NCBI RefSeq assembly: GCF_947331465.1
Contig: NZ_CAMZOK010000001.1
Location: forward strand, 310,001-374,000
Source: Shimia sp. Alg240-R146
GTDB taxonomy: Bacteria; Pseudomonadota; Alphaproteobacteria; Rhodobacterales; Rhodobacteraceae
Direction: 5' to 3'
Length of the DNA: 64,000 nucleotides
Shown here: positions 9,263 through 18,309 of the stretch, in pieces
Numbering within the stretch: position 1 is the stretch's first letter
Layout: the number at the start of each line of letters is the position of its first letter
Notes under the pieces: generated by a model
What the model saw: only the letters and a program-made list of their open reading frames with translations
Database searches by the model: none
What the model was told of the DNA's origin: nothing
Translations under genes and position numbers: made by a program

Positions 9263-10914
9263 GCGTCTTTGGTCTCCGGCTCTGCCGCGGGTTTGGCCTC
9301 ATGCGCCAGAGGTTCGTCCCAATCAACGTCGGAAACCTTCAATTCAACAGTGTCGGCCTCATAGTTCGGCGTCATGATCTGGACGTTGTTTTCATTGAAC
9401 ACGTCGGTGATGTTTTTGTGCAAATCGCTGAGCAAGAGGGGGAGGTAGGAGCCACGGGTTGTAAAGGCATTGATCTGATAGTTGGTTGCGAAATCCAGCA
9501 GGCCGGTGACCAGAACAAACGGCGCGGGTGATTTTTTGAGGCCATTCGTGCGTCGGGCGGCTTCGATCAGCATGGCCTCGACCTTTTTGCGCGGTTCTTC
9601 GTATCCGATGCCCACAGTTGTGTGCAAAACCAGTCCTTTGCCGTCGATCTTGCTGGAATAGTTGATCACTTCGGTAGAGAGCAGGGTCGCATTCGGGATC
9701 GAGATCAGCTCGTTTTTGACGGACTTCAGATAGGTTTCCATTAACCGGATCTGCATCACGTCGCCATAGTGGTCGCCCACCCGAATACGGTCGCCCACGT
9801 TCATGGAGCGTTTGTAGAGCACAAACAGACCGGCCAATACGTTGGAAATCACCGAGTTTGAGCCCAACGACACCATGACCCCGACGAGAATTGTCAGCCC
9901 TTGAAAGGCCGCCGAGTCCGAGCCCGGAATATAGGGGAAACAAATCACCGCTGCGGTCAGGATCAGACCGCCACGGATCAAGTTATAGGTCGGCCAGATC
10001 CAGTGATCTTCAAAGGATTTGAGCTCCACCACCCCCTGATCAACGCTTTCAAAGAACAGATAGACGCCGCGGATCAACCAACGGGTGATCGCGATGATGA
10101 TGGCGATTGTGATCAGGTTCGGCAGATACGCGACAAAGCCGTAGAGCAAGCCGAGGATCGGGTCTGTCACATAGCGGATCAGCAGTTCGGCGACCGGGCG
10201 CGTGTTGGGAAAGGATCGCAACACAAAAGACAGATAGTAATAGAAACCGGTGAACAGGGTGATGTCGACCAAAAGCCGGATCACAAATTTGGCAATGTCT
10301 GAAACGGCCTGACTTTGGACGATGTCTCGGGTGGCTTCCTGAATGGCGCGGGTGCGTCGCTTGACGATCTGCGCCACAAGGCGGGGTGCGCGTTTGCGCA
10401 GCCACAGCAAAAGGACGCAATAGAACGCGAAGGCCACCGACCAGCCGAGCGCTGTGAAGGTGCTGTGAGAAAAGGCTTCGTCCGTGCGATTGGCCCGGTA
10501 GCGCAGGATGGCTTCTTCGATGGCGTCAGATTGCAGTGAGGACAAAACCGGCAATTCCATCTGTTCAAAGTCGGAGTCGGCTTGTGTCGTGACGCTTACC
10601 AAAACGCCATCGGCGAAGATGGAGCGGCCCAACTCATTTCTCTCAACGGTCATCACAACGGTTGTGGTTTCGTTGGATTCGGCCACCTGCACGATGCGGG
10701 CGACCACCAATGCGGCGCGTTCATCTGCTGGAAGGGCTGTGGAACCACGTACGGCAAAAAGCACTTCGCCGTCCACCTCAACCTCTTGGACAAAGGTGTC
10801 GTCGTCAAGCGCGGGTTGGCCGGAGGCTTCAGGCGCGTCTTCCTGAGCCCAAACAGATCCTGCGCAAAGAAACAGAACCATCAGGATTCGCAACATGTGT
10901 GAGACAATTGCCAT
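9259..10914 (-). CDS. MscS-family mechanosensitive channel protein
   Basis: This 551-residue inner-membrane protein has a signal peptide (cleavage near VWAQ), a periplasmic domain of about 130 residues, several membrane segments between about 160 and 370, and an MscS pore and beta domain (SLGSNSVISNVLAGLFVL, then VGDRIRVGDHYGDV, then LISIPNATLLSTEVINYS). It probably gates ion or osmolyte flux under membrane tension. It is much larger than E. coli MscS. The ATG has GGGGAGG 9 nt upstream. It overlaps the outer-membrane factor gene by 4 nt. The acidic C-terminal tail is about 25 residues. Confidence 0.9.
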   Translation of the reverse strand: MAIVSHMLRILMVLFLCAGSVWAQEDAPEASGQPALDDDTFVQEVEVDGEVLFAVRGSTALPADERAALVVARIVQVAESNETTTVVMTVERNELGRSIFADGVLVSVTTQADSDFEQMELPVLSSLQSDAIEEAILRYRANRTDEAFSHSTFTALGWSVAFAFYCVLLLWLRKRAPRLVAQIVKRRTRAIQEATRDIVQSQAVSDIAKFVIRLLVDITLFTGFYYYLSFVLRSFPNTRPVAELLIRYVTDPILGLLYGFVAYLPNLITIAIIIAITRWLIRGVYLFFESVDQGVVELKSFEDHWIWPTYNLIRGGLILTAAVICFPYIPGSDSAAFQGLTILVGVMVSLGSNSVISNVLAGLFVLYKRSMNVGDRIRVGDHYGDVMQIRLMETYLKSVKNELISIPNATLLSTEVINYSSKIDGKGLVLHTTVGIGYEEPRKKVEAMLIEAARRTNGLKKSPAPFVLVTGLLDFATNYQINAFTTRGSYLPLLLSDLHKNITDVFNENNVQIMTPNYEADTVELKVSDVDWDEPLAHEAKPAAEPETKDA

Positions 10915-11022
10915 CCTAGCTGTCCTCCCCGGTGCAGATACGTTGCCTAAAATACTATTGAGAGAACGCTAAACGCCATGTGACGGTACTCAAAGGGATT
11001 TTTTGAAAAGGGGAAAGTCGGG

Positions 11023-11061
11023 CACAAAAAAAGCCCGCCGAAAAGGGCGGGCTTTTTTGTG
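11023..11061 (-). terminator. Strong bidirectional intrinsic terminator
   Basis: The arms GCCCGCC (11033-11039) and GGCGGGC (11046-11052) are flanked by A7 on the left and T6 on the right, and the outer CAC/GTG also pairs. It lies 12 nt after the argG stop on the minus strand. It is symmetric enough to work in both directions. Confidence 0.93.
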
Positions 11062-11073
11062 GGTGTGCAGGGC

Positions 11074-12300
11074 TTAGCGGCCTCTGTGACGGTTGCGCAT
11101 CGCAATCAGGCGCAGGCGCAGGGCGTTGAGCTTGATAAAGCCCGCCGCGTCGCTTTGATCGTAGGCGCCTTCGTCATCTTCAAAGGTGACGTGCTCTTCG
11201 GAATAGAGCGATTCTTCGGACCAGCGGCCCACGGTGCTCACCGAGCCTTTGTAGAGTTTCAGGCGCACGGTGCCGGAGACATGTTCCTGGCTGACGTCGA
11301 TGGCGGCTTGCAGCATTTCGCGTTCCGGCGAATACCAGAAGCCGTTGTAGATCAGCTCGGCATAGCGCGGCATCAGTTCGTCTTTCAGGTGCATCGCGCC
11401 ACGGTCCATGGTGATGGATTCGATGCCGCGGTGCGCTTCCAGAAGAACGGTGCCGCCGGGGGTTTCGTAAATCCCGCGCGACTTCATACCAACAAAGCGC
11501 CCCTCAACGAGGTCAAGACGGCCAACGCCATGCGCGCCGCCAACTTCGTTCAGCTTGGTAAGGATCGTTGCCGGGCTCATGGCCTCGCCGTTGATGCTGA
11601 CGGGATCGCCTTTTTCAAAGCCGATTTCGATGAACTCGGGGGTGTCGGGCGCGTCTTCGGGGTGCACCGTGCGCTGATAGACGTAATCCGGTGCCTCGAC
11701 GGCGGGATCTTCCAGCACTTTGCCCTCAGATGAGGTGTGCAGAAGGTTCGCATCGACCGAAAATGGCGCTTCGCCGCGTTTGTCTGTGGCGATCGGGATT
11801 TGGTTCTTCTCAGCGAAGTCGAGCAGCTTGGTGCGGCTTGTCAGATCCCACTCACGCCAAGGCGCGATCACCTTGATGTCGGGGTCCAGCGCATAGGCCG
11901 CCAGTTCAAAGCGAACCTGATCGTTGCCCTTGCCGGTGGCGCCATGCGACACGGCATCGGCGCCGGTTGCCTTGGCAATTTCGATCAGACGTTTGGAGAT
12001 CAGCGGACGCGCAATCGAGGTGCCCAGAAGATACAGACCTTCGTAGACCGCGTTGGCGCGGAACATCGGGAAAACAAAGTCTCGGACGAACTCTTCTCGG
12101 ACATCTTCGATGTAGATGTTCTCTGGCTTGATACCCAGCAGTTCAGCCTTTTGACGGGCGGGTTCAAGCTCTTCGCCTTGACCCAGGTCCGCGGTAAAGG
12201 TCACCACTTCACAGCCATATTCAGTTTGCAGCCACTTCAGGATGATCGAGGTATCCAGACCACCGGAATAGGCCAGCACAACTTTCTTCGGAGCCGACAT
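11074..12300 (-). CDS. argG: Argininosuccinate synthase
   Basis: ArgG joins citrulline and aspartate with ATP to give argininosuccinate, the penultimate step of arginine synthesis. The product has 408 residues, the normal length. The N-terminal PP-loop ATP motif AYSGGLDTS is clear, followed by the family blocks [15 protein letters not shown] and [12 protein letters not shown]. The ATG at 12300 is preceded on the coding strand by GAGGG. A longer frame reaching 12465 would add 55 poorly conserved residues and overlap the divergent gene, so it was not used. argJ, another arginine gene, lies at 38.9-40.1 kb. Confidence 0.97.
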   Translation of the reverse strand: MSAPKKVVLAYSGGLDTSIILKWLQTEYGCEVVTFTADLGQGEELEPARQKAELLGIKPENIYIEDVREEFVRDFVFPMFRANAVYEGLYLLGTSIARPLISKRLIEIAKATGADAVSHGATGKGNDQVRFELAAYALDPDIKVIAPWREWDLTSRTKLLDFAEKNQIPIATDKRGEAPFSVDANLLHTSSEGKVLEDPAVEAPDYVYQRTVHPEDAPDTPEFIEIGFEKGDPVSINGEAMSPATILTKLNEVGGAHGVGRLDLVEGRFVGMKSRGIYETPGGTVLLEAHRGIESITMDRGAMHLKDELMPRYAELIYNGFWYSPEREMLQAAIDVSQEHVSGTVRLKLYKGSVSTVGRWSEESLYSEEHVTFEDDEGAYDQSDAAGFIKLNALRLRLIAMRNRHRGR

Positions 12301-12438
12301 GTTTATTTCCCTCTTCGTGTAACGCCAGCGCGATAACGGGTTTTGGCAGGCAGGGCAAGGTGACGGGTTAACCGGACTTGCTTTTGTTGCTCTGCATGGT
12401 GTTTTCTGCCGCAAACAAACGAAAGAAGAGGGCAGGTC

Positions 12439-13176
12439 ATGGAAGGCTGGAACATTTTTGCGCATTCGGTGCGTATGGTTGCGCGTAATTGGAAAGAGGC
12501 GCTGAAGATATTTTTGGTGCCGGGTTTGTTGGCCGGCGTGGTGATTGTCGTGCTAATTGGGCTAATTGAGGTCGGAGACCAGGGCGACGTTGGCGCGGGT
12601 TCGTTCTTTTTGGCGGTGATCGGTTTGCTTGCAGCGTTTTTGATCATGTTTTGGAGCGTGGTCAGTTGGCATCGTTTTGTTCTCTTGGAAGAATATCCGA
12701 CTGGCTGGCTGCCCCCATTTCACTTTGACCGCATCCTGTCCTATTTTGGTCACGGGCTGTTGCTGGGGTTAGTGGCAGGTGCCTTGATGCTGCCGATCGC
12801 TTTGATCATCACCGCACTTGCGTCGGCTGGGCTGGGCGTTCTTACCATCGTCGTGGCCGTCCCGGCCTATATCTTTGTTGCCGTGATCATGTACCGGCTC
12901 ATTCCAATTTTGCCGGCCGCCGCTATTGGGAAACCGCTGAAGTTTCGTGATAGTCTCAACGCGACAAAGGGGGCAGCGGGGTCGATCATCGCGCTCATCA
13001 TCGTACTGTTTGTGGTGAATTTCCTCGTGCAGATGGCCGCTGGATTGCTGAGCGCGCTTGCGCCACTGTTAGGTGCAATAGCTTTGCTAGGAGCGACGGT
13101 CTTTCTGTCGATGGTAAATGTAAGCGTTTTGACCTCCTTTTATGGGCTGTATGTTGAAGGCCGCGATATCGACTGA
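12439..13176 (+). CDS. Multi-pass membrane protein of unknown function
   Basis: I do not recognise a specific family. The 245-residue product is very hydrophobic, with about six or seven membrane segments (near 24-45, 55-76, three between about 95 and 160, two between about 178 and 235) and short loops. An N-terminal amphipathic stretch ([20 protein letters not shown]) precedes the first segment. It lacks obvious catalytic motifs, and a transporter or membrane-organising role is possible. It is divergent from argG (138 nt gap) and 38 nt upstream of ilvA. AGAGGG precedes the ATG. Confidence 0.8.
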   Translation: MEGWNIFAHSVRMVARNWKEALKIFLVPGLLAGVVIVVLIGLIEVGDQGDVGAGSFFLAVIGLLAAFLIMFWSVVSWHRFVLLEEYPTGWLPPFHFDRILSYFGHGLLLGLVAGALMLPIALIITALASAGLGVLTIVVAVPAYIFVAVIMYRLIPILPAAAIGKPLKFRDSLNATKGAAGSIIALIIVLFVVNFLVQMAAGLLSALAPLLGAIALLGATVFLSMVNVSVLTSFYGLYVEGRDID

Positions 13177-13214
13177 CCCTTGCCACCGACACGCACTTCG
13201 GTATGTGATCGGGC

Positions 13215-14453
13215 ATGTCTGATTTTAAATCCAGTGCCCGGTCCGCCGTTGCCGCCATGCGCGAGGTGTTTCCTGCGACGCCGCTGCAACTGAACGCTCA
13301 TCTGTCGCAGCGGTTTGGCGCGGATATCTGGCTTAAACGCGAGGATTTGACGCCGGTGCGGTCCTACAAGCTGCGCGGGGCGCTTAATGCCATGCGCAAG
13401 AAGCGGGCCGAAGCGCCGGATCAGCGTATTTTTGTTTGCGCAAGTGCGGGCAATCACGCGCAGGGCGTGGCCTTTATGTGCAAGCATTTTGATGTGCAAG
13501 GCGTGATCTTTATGCCGGTGACAACACCGCAGCAAAAGATTTTCAAGACGCAGATTTTTGGTGGTGACAACGTCGAAATCCGCCTTGTTGGGGACTATTT
13601 CGACGACACGCTGGCCGCCGCCAAAGTGTATTGCACAGAGGCCGGCGCGGTTTTTCTGTCACCGTTTGACGATGAGGACGTGATCGAAGGGCAGGCGGCT
13701 GTGGCTGTCGAGGTCGAGGACCAATTGGGTCGCGTGCCGGATCACATCATTCTGCCGGTGGGCGGTGGTGGGCTGAGTTCCGGTGTGCGCAGTTATTTTG
13801 GCGAGGCCAGCCGATACACGTTTGTGGAGCCGTCCGGTGCCGCCAGCCTTGCGGCGGCGGTAGAGGCGGGGCATCCGGTCACGCTCAATCAGCTCGATGG
13901 ATTCGTTGATGGCGCGGCTGTGGCCCGTATTGGCGACCTGACCTTTGCCCGACTCGCGGATGTGTCTGCTGATGATGTGATTGCCGCTTCGGAGGATCGG
14001 ATCTGTGCGACGATGATGGAGATGCTCAACGTCGAAGGCATCGTGCTGGAACCTGCGGGCGCTTTGGCGGTTGATGCGCTGAGCGATGTGGCCGATCAGA
14101 TCCGCGGCAAGACAGTGGTTTGCGTTGTGTCGGGCGGGAATTTCGATTTTGAGCGACTGCCCGAGGTGAAAGAGCGGGCGCAGCGGTTTTCGGGCGTGAA
14201 GAAGTATTTCATTCTGCGGATGCCGCAGCGACCGGGCGCGCTTCGCGATTTTCTTGAAACATTGGGGCCTGAAGACGATATCGCGCGCTTTGAATATCTC
14301 AAGAAATCTGCGCGCAACTTCGGGTCTGTGTTGATCGGGATTGAAACCGCGCACGCCGAAAATTTCGACGCGCTGTTTGAGCGCATCGAACAGGCCGGCA
14401 TGACATTCACCGACATCACCAACGATGAAACGCTGGGCGAGTTTGTGCTTTAG
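13215..14453 (+). CDS. ilvA: Threonine ammonia-lyase (threonine dehydratase)
   Basis: IlvA deaminates threonine to 2-oxobutanoate, the first committed step to isoleucine, using pyridoxal phosphate. The 412-residue protein has the PLP lysine in PVRSYKLRGA (near residue 50), the ASAGNHAQGVA motif, the phosphate-binding glycine loop LPVGGGGLSSGV, and a C-terminal ACT-like regulatory domain starting near residue 330. One such domain suggests isoleucine feedback control as in short IlvA forms. The ribosome binding site is weak. The 3' end overlaps the convergent Hpt gene by 4 nt. Confidence 0.94.
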   Translation: MSDFKSSARSAVAAMREVFPATPLQLNAHLSQRFGADIWLKREDLTPVRSYKLRGALNAMRKKRAEAPDQRIFVCASAGNHAQGVAFMCKHFDVQGVIFMPVTTPQQKIFKTQIFGGDNVEIRLVGDYFDDTLAAAKVYCTEAGAVFLSPFDDEDVIEGQAAVAVEVEDQLGRVPDHIILPVGGGGLSSGVRSYFGEASRYTFVEPSGAASLAAAVEAGHPVTLNQLDGFVDGAAVARIGDLTFARLADVSADDVIAASEDRICATMMEMLNVEGIVLEPAGALAVDALSDVADQIRGKTVVCVVSGGNFDFERLPEVKERAQRFSGVKKYFILRMPQRPGALRDFLETLGPEDDIARFEYLKKSARNFGSVLIGIETAHAENFDALFERIEQAGMTFTDITNDETLGEFVL

Positions 14454-14773
14454 GCGGCGGCCAGTTTTTGTTCGAACGCCACTTTACTGTCGACAAAGGC
14501 GTTGAGGATCGCCGGGAGGTCAACCGTTGCGGCCTTACCGGCGGCGGAGGCTGCTTCGCCCGCCTGACACAGCTGGGAAAAGGTCTCAAATCCGAGGTTA
14601 AGCGCGCTGCCCTTCAGAAAGTGCAGATCCGCCTCAAGCTGTGACAGCTCAGGCGCGGTGCGCAGACGCGCGATGACTTCTTCCACCTCATCGAGGAAAA
14701 GCTCGACAACTTCGTCAAAATCTTCAATTCCGATTTCGTCGCGCAGCTCTTGCACCCGGTCCCAATCGATCAT
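14450..14773 (-). CDS. Histidine phosphotransfer (Hpt) protein
   Basis: This 107-residue protein is a free-standing Hpt domain, a four-helix bundle that passes phosphoryl groups between a hybrid kinase and a response regulator. The active histidine is His51 in the motif HFLKGSALNLGF. Small residues and Gly near the histidine fit the family. It is transcribed divergently from the receiver-phosphatase gene at 14950, which makes that protein its likely partner. No histidine kinase is nearby, so the phosphate source is unknown. Its 3' end overlaps ilvA by 4 nt. Confidence 0.9.
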   Translation of the reverse strand: MIDWDRVQELRDEIGIEDFDEVVELFLDEVEEVIARLRTAPELSQLEADLHFLKGSALNLGFETFSQLCQAGEAASAAGKAATVDLPAILNAFVDSKVAFEQKLAAA

Positions 14774-14949
14774 GGGTCACTCCTTTTGTCTTTGGTTTGG
14801 AGAATCGCAGAAAAGTGTTAACAAAAGCTGGTCGATAAAATTTTTACTAAACATTGCTTTTTGTTGACGGCCCATTAAGTGGTTGCATCCTAGTGTTTTT
14901 GAAGATTCCGAAGAATCTGAAGGGTAAGTCGAACGTGTTGAACGCTAAA
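14774..14949. promoter_or_regulatory. Divergent control region, Hpt and RR-PP2C genes
   Basis: This 176-nt AT-rich stretch must hold both promoters. A TTGACG at 14864-14869 resembles a -35 box for the plus-strand gene, but the matching -10 (near 14887-14892) is poor. I see no clear EcfG-type (GGAAC) box. Candidate starts for the phosphatase gene are a GTG at 14935, with AAGGG 10 nt upstream, and the ATG at 14950. Confidence 0.35.
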
Positions 14950-16200
14950 ATGCAACCTGCAGAACAGGCGCCTGATACCGGTGTGATCCGTCGCGTTCTT
15001 GTCGTGGACGATAGCCGGGTCCAGCGCCGCATTCTGAGTGTTTCGCTGAAACGCGAAGGGTATGAGGTGATCGAGGCTGCCTCAGGCCAGGACGCGCTTG
15101 AAATTTGCCGCGAGGATTTGCCTGACCTTATTCTGTCGGATTGGATGATGCCGGGGATGTCCGGTCTGGAATTTTGTCGTGAGCTGCGTGCCCTGCCGCA
15201 GGACGCGTATTGCTATTTCATCCTACTGACCTCCAAAAGCGAAAAAGGTGAGGTCGCGCAGGGGTTTGATGCCGGTGCGGACGATTTTCTGACCAAGCCG
15301 GTCAACGGCTATGAGCTGCGGGCGCGGATCAGCGCGGGTGAGCGAATCTTGCGGATGCAGCACGAGCTGACCAACAAGAACCGCGTGATCGGCGACACTT
15401 TGGATGAGCTTCAGCGCCTTTATGACTCGCTGGATGCCGACCTTTTGGCCGCAAAGAAACTGCAGCAATCTCTGGTGCCGGATCGGTTCCGCGACTTTGG
15501 TCAGGGTGCGGTGTCCCTGCTTTTGCAATCTTCGGGCCATGTCGGCGGCGATCTTGTGGGGCATTACCGCATTTCCGACACGCGAGTCGGGCTGTATTCG
15601 ATTGACGTCTCTGGTCACGGGATCAGCTCGGCGCTGATCACTGCGCGTCTGGCGGGGTATCTGTCGTCCTCGTCTCCGGAACAGAACGTCGCGATGCAGG
15701 TCTATCCGGATGGGTCACACGAACATCTGGAACCGCGCGAAGTTGTCGCCCGCCTGAACGAGATCATTCTCGATGAGATGGAGACCGAGCATTACTTCAC
15801 CATGCTGCTGGCGGACGTCGATCTTGAGACCGGCAAAATTGTTATGGCTCAGGCCGGCCACCCGCATCCGCTTATTCAGCGTGTCGATGGCACCATCGAG
15901 CAGGACGGCCCGGGTGGCTTGCCTATTGGTCTGATACCCGAGGCGGAATTTTCTCAATTTGAGCTGCAAATGATGCCCGGCGATCGGCTGTTTATGATGT
16001 CGGATGGCGTGACCGAATGCCCCGACACCGAAAGTGGCATGCTGGGCGAAGACGGGTTTGAAAAGATGGTGCAAGGCCTCAAGGATCACGCCCTTGACGA
16101 AACCTTGCAAGCGATCGTCTGGCAGTTGGATTCGTTTAGCGGCGGACAGGGGTTCCCGGATGATATTTCCGGCATCCTGTTTGAGTATCGCGGCGCCTAA
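14950..16200 (+). CDS. Response regulator fused to PP2C/SpoIIE phosphatase
   Basis: This 416-residue protein has an N-terminal receiver domain (acidic pair D20/D21, phospho-acceptor Asp64 in ILSDWMMPGMSG, Lys116 in DFLTKPVNG), a coiled linker near 130-165, and a C-terminal serine phosphatase domain of the RsbU/SpoIIE type (HVGGDLVGHYRI, SIDVSGHGISSALITARL, LFMMSDGVTE). Such proteins dephosphorylate anti-sigma-factor antagonists in partner-switching stress pathways; RbaY of Rhodobacter capsulatus is a known example with this architecture. The divergent Hpt gene suggests phosphorelay input. The start is not certain: a GTG at 14935 would add five residues. Confidence 0.9.
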   Translation: MQPAEQAPDTGVIRRVLVVDDSRVQRRILSVSLKREGYEVIEAASGQDALEICREDLPDLILSDWMMPGMSGLEFCRELRALPQDAYCYFILLTSKSEKGEVAQGFDAGADDFLTKPVNGYELRARISAGERILRMQHELTNKNRVIGDTLDELQRLYDSLDADLLAAKKLQQSLVPDRFRDFGQGAVSLLLQSSGHVGGDLVGHYRISDTRVGLYSIDVSGHGISSALITARLAGYLSSSSPEQNVAMQVYPDGSHEHLEPREVVARLNEIILDEMETEHYFTMLLADVDLETGKIVMAQAGHPHPLIQRVDGTIEQDGPGGLPIGLIPEAEFSQFELQMMPGDRLFMMSDGVTECPDTESGMLGEDGFEKMVQGLKDHALDETLQAIVWQLDSFSGGQGFPDDISGILFEYRGA

Positions 16201-16634
16201 GCCAAATATGTCCTGACAAAATGACGGTCGCCGGAATTGGCCAATGCCTTGGTTGCGACCTCAATCGGCATCCAGACTGCCATGTGATCCGTCTCAGGTG
16301 GTGGTCCGAGGCGGCGCGCCGGGCGGGCCGCATAGATGGTGCACAGCTTCTCTGCCCATTTGTCGTATTCCGGCATAAAGGTGAACCGGCGAAACGCCCC
16401 CAATCGGCGCGGCGACGCCATGGAATATCCCGTTTCCTCATAGACTTCGCGGTGCAGCGCCGACACAGGCGATTCCCCCGCATCAATCCCGCCACCGGGC
16501 AGCTGAAACTCGTCATGTGGCGCGCCTTGGTAGGTCACCAACATGTCCTGCCCGCGCAACAAGATCGCATAGGCGCCGGGCCGCAGCACATACCGTCGAC
16601 CGGCTTCTGGCGGCTTGCCAAAACGTGGTATCAT
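16197..16634 (-). CDS. NUDIX hydrolase
   Basis: This 145-residue protein carries a complete Nudix box, GGGIDAGESPVSALHREVYEETGY, whose glutamates bind the metal that activates water for pyrophosphate cleavage. The N-terminus has a PEAGRRYVLRPGAYAILLR strand region. The substrate cannot be deduced; house-cleaning of a nucleoside diphosphate derivative is typical. It is convergent with the phosphatase gene and overlaps its stop by 4 nt. Confidence 0.9.
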   Translation of the reverse strand: MIPRFGKPPEAGRRYVLRPGAYAILLRGQDMLVTYQGAPHDEFQLPGGGIDAGESPVSALHREVYEETGYSMASPRRLGAFRRFTFMPEYDKWAEKLCTIYAARPARRLGPPPETDHMAVWMPIEVATKALANSGDRHFVRTYLA

Positions 16635-16712
16635 TTGTGAAACCCCTTTTTGTGGCCCTTGCTGGCCCTATATAGTCGCGGTATGGCAAGCGAAGGCCGA
16701 TAAGGAAACCCC

Positions 16713-17717
16713 ATGAAACCCGCAAACACTATCGCCTGGGACGACACAGTACTGCCGTTCCAATTGGACAAATCTGACATTCGCGGCCGCGTGGCGCGTC
16801 TTGACGGCGTGCTGTCGGGCGTTCTGAAGCAGCATGCCTATCCGGAAACGGTTGAGGCGTTGGTGGCCGAAATGGCCCTGCTGACCGCGTTGATCGGGCA
16901 GACCATCAGCCTGCGCTGGAAGCTGTCGCTTCAGGTGCAGACCAATGGTCCGGTGCGCATGATTGCCACCGATTATTACGCCCCCACCGCCGAAGGCGAG
17001 CCAGCGCGCATCCGCGCCTACGCCAGCTTTGACGAAGAGCGCCTGACCGATGGTGCGCCGTTTGATCAGCTTGGCAATGGATACTTCGCGGTACTGATCG
17101 ATCAAGGCGAAGGCACCAAACCCTATCAGGGTATCTCCGGTTTGACCGGTGGTTCGTTGCAGGCGTCGGCCGAGGCGTATTTTGCCCAGTCCGAGCAGTT
17201 GGCGACGCGGTTCTCGTTGAAGTTTGGCAAGTCGATTGAACCCGGTGTGGGTGAGCATTGGCGTGCCGGTGGCATCATGCTGCAGCATATGCCCAAAGCC
17301 AGCCCACATGTGTCGGGCGAAGGCGGCAGCGGCGAAGAAGGGCTGTTGTTGGCAGAAGACGTGCTGAACGAAGATGAGGCCGAGAACTGGAACCGCGCCA
17401 ACATCCTGCTGGATACGGTTGAAGAGCTGGAAATGATCGGCCCCTCGGTGCCGCCGACCGACCTGTTGGTGCGTCTGTTTCACGAAGAGCAACCGCGCGT
17501 TTACGATGCGCAGGCGGTGAAATTCGGGTGCACCTGTTCCGAGGAACGGGTGCGTCAGTCGCTGTCGATCTATTCGGCGAAGGACATCAAGACCATGACC
17601 ACAGACGATGGCCGCGTGACCGCTGATTGCCAGTTTTGCGGCACACATTACAACCTTGACCCCTCCACCGTCGGGTTTGAGGCCAAGACATCTGATGGAG
17701 ACGCCGCGGGTGTCTGA
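16713..17717 (+). CDS. hslO: Redox-regulated chaperone Hsp33
   Basis: Hsp33 is a cytoplasmic holdase that unfolds and becomes active under oxidative stress. The 334-residue product has the N-terminal chaperone domain and the C-terminal redox switch with cysteines at about 273, 275, 306 and 309 (CTC ... CQFC), which bind zinc in the reduced form. The ATG has AAGGA 7 nt upstream. The 3' end overlaps the following NUDIX gene. Confidence 0.95.
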   Translation: MKPANTIAWDDTVLPFQLDKSDIRGRVARLDGVLSGVLKQHAYPETVEALVAEMALLTALIGQTISLRWKLSLQVQTNGPVRMIATDYYAPTAEGEPARIRAYASFDEERLTDGAPFDQLGNGYFAVLIDQGEGTKPYQGISGLTGGSLQASAEAYFAQSEQLATRFSLKFGKSIEPGVGEHWRAGGIMLQHMPKASPHVSGEGGSGEEGLLLAEDVLNEDEAENWNRANILLDTVEELEMIGPSVPPTDLLVRLFHEEQPRVYDAQAVKFGCTCSEERVRQSLSIYSAKDIKTMTTDDGRVTADCQFCGTHYNLDPSTVGFEAKTSDGDAAGV

Positions 17718-18309
17718 CCCCGTTGCCTCCCTGAGGGCTGCGCTGTCAATTGATAGCGCGGCCTCTTCCGATTTTGATCTCAACCCCGATGTTGTTCTGC
17801 CTAAGGGTCGCAAGCTGCGCCCCGCTGGCGTGCTGGTGCCGATCGAAATGCGCGGCGATAGCCCGCATGTGATCCTGACCAAGCGCGCCAGTCACCTCAA
17901 ACATCACCCTGGCCAGATCGCCTTTCCCGGTGGCAAACAGGACGAAAGCGATGCAGATGTGATTGCTGCGGCCCTGCGGGAGGCGCGCGAAGAGATCGGC
18001 CTGCCGACCGGCCATGTCGATGTGATTGGCACGTTGCCCACACATGAAACCGTGACCAGCTTTACCATCACACCCGTTTTGGGCCTTGTTAGAGACGCAT
18101 TTGACGTGAAACCCGAGCCTGGCGAAGTTGATGAAGTGTTCCGTGTTCCCCTGGCCCATGTGACGGATCCGCTGCGCTTTTCCGTGCAATCGCGTCGCTG
18201 GCAGGGTCAGCGTCGTCACTACTTTACCGTTCCCGTCGGCCCCTATTACATATGGGGGGCAACAGCCCGCATCCTGCGGGGGCTGGCGGAACGAATGGAC
18301 AAGGTATGA
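17695..18309 (+). CDS. NUDIX hydrolase, CoA pyrophosphatase type
   Basis: This 204-residue NUDIX protein has the extended motif that marks the CoA pyrophosphatase subgroup: ILTKRASHLKHHPGQIAFPGG immediately before a Nudix box (GGKQDESDADVIAAALREAREEIGL in part). It is expected to split coenzyme A or its oxidised forms into 4'-phosphopantetheine and adenosine 3',5'-bisphosphate. The start is uncertain: the ATG at 17695 overlaps hslO by 23 nt, while a GTG at 17710 has GGAGA 8 nt upstream and overlaps by 8. It is coupled to the next gene through ATGA. Confidence 0.9.
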   Translation: METPRVSDPVASLRAALSIDSAASSDFDLNPDVVLPKGRKLRPAGVLVPIEMRGDSPHVILTKRASHLKHHPGQIAFPGGKQDESDADVIAAALREAREEIGLPTGHVDVIGTLPTHETVTSFTITPVLGLVRDAFDVKPEPGEVDEVFRVPLAHVTDPLRFSVQSRRWQGQRRHYFTVPVGPYYIWGATARILRGLAERMDKV

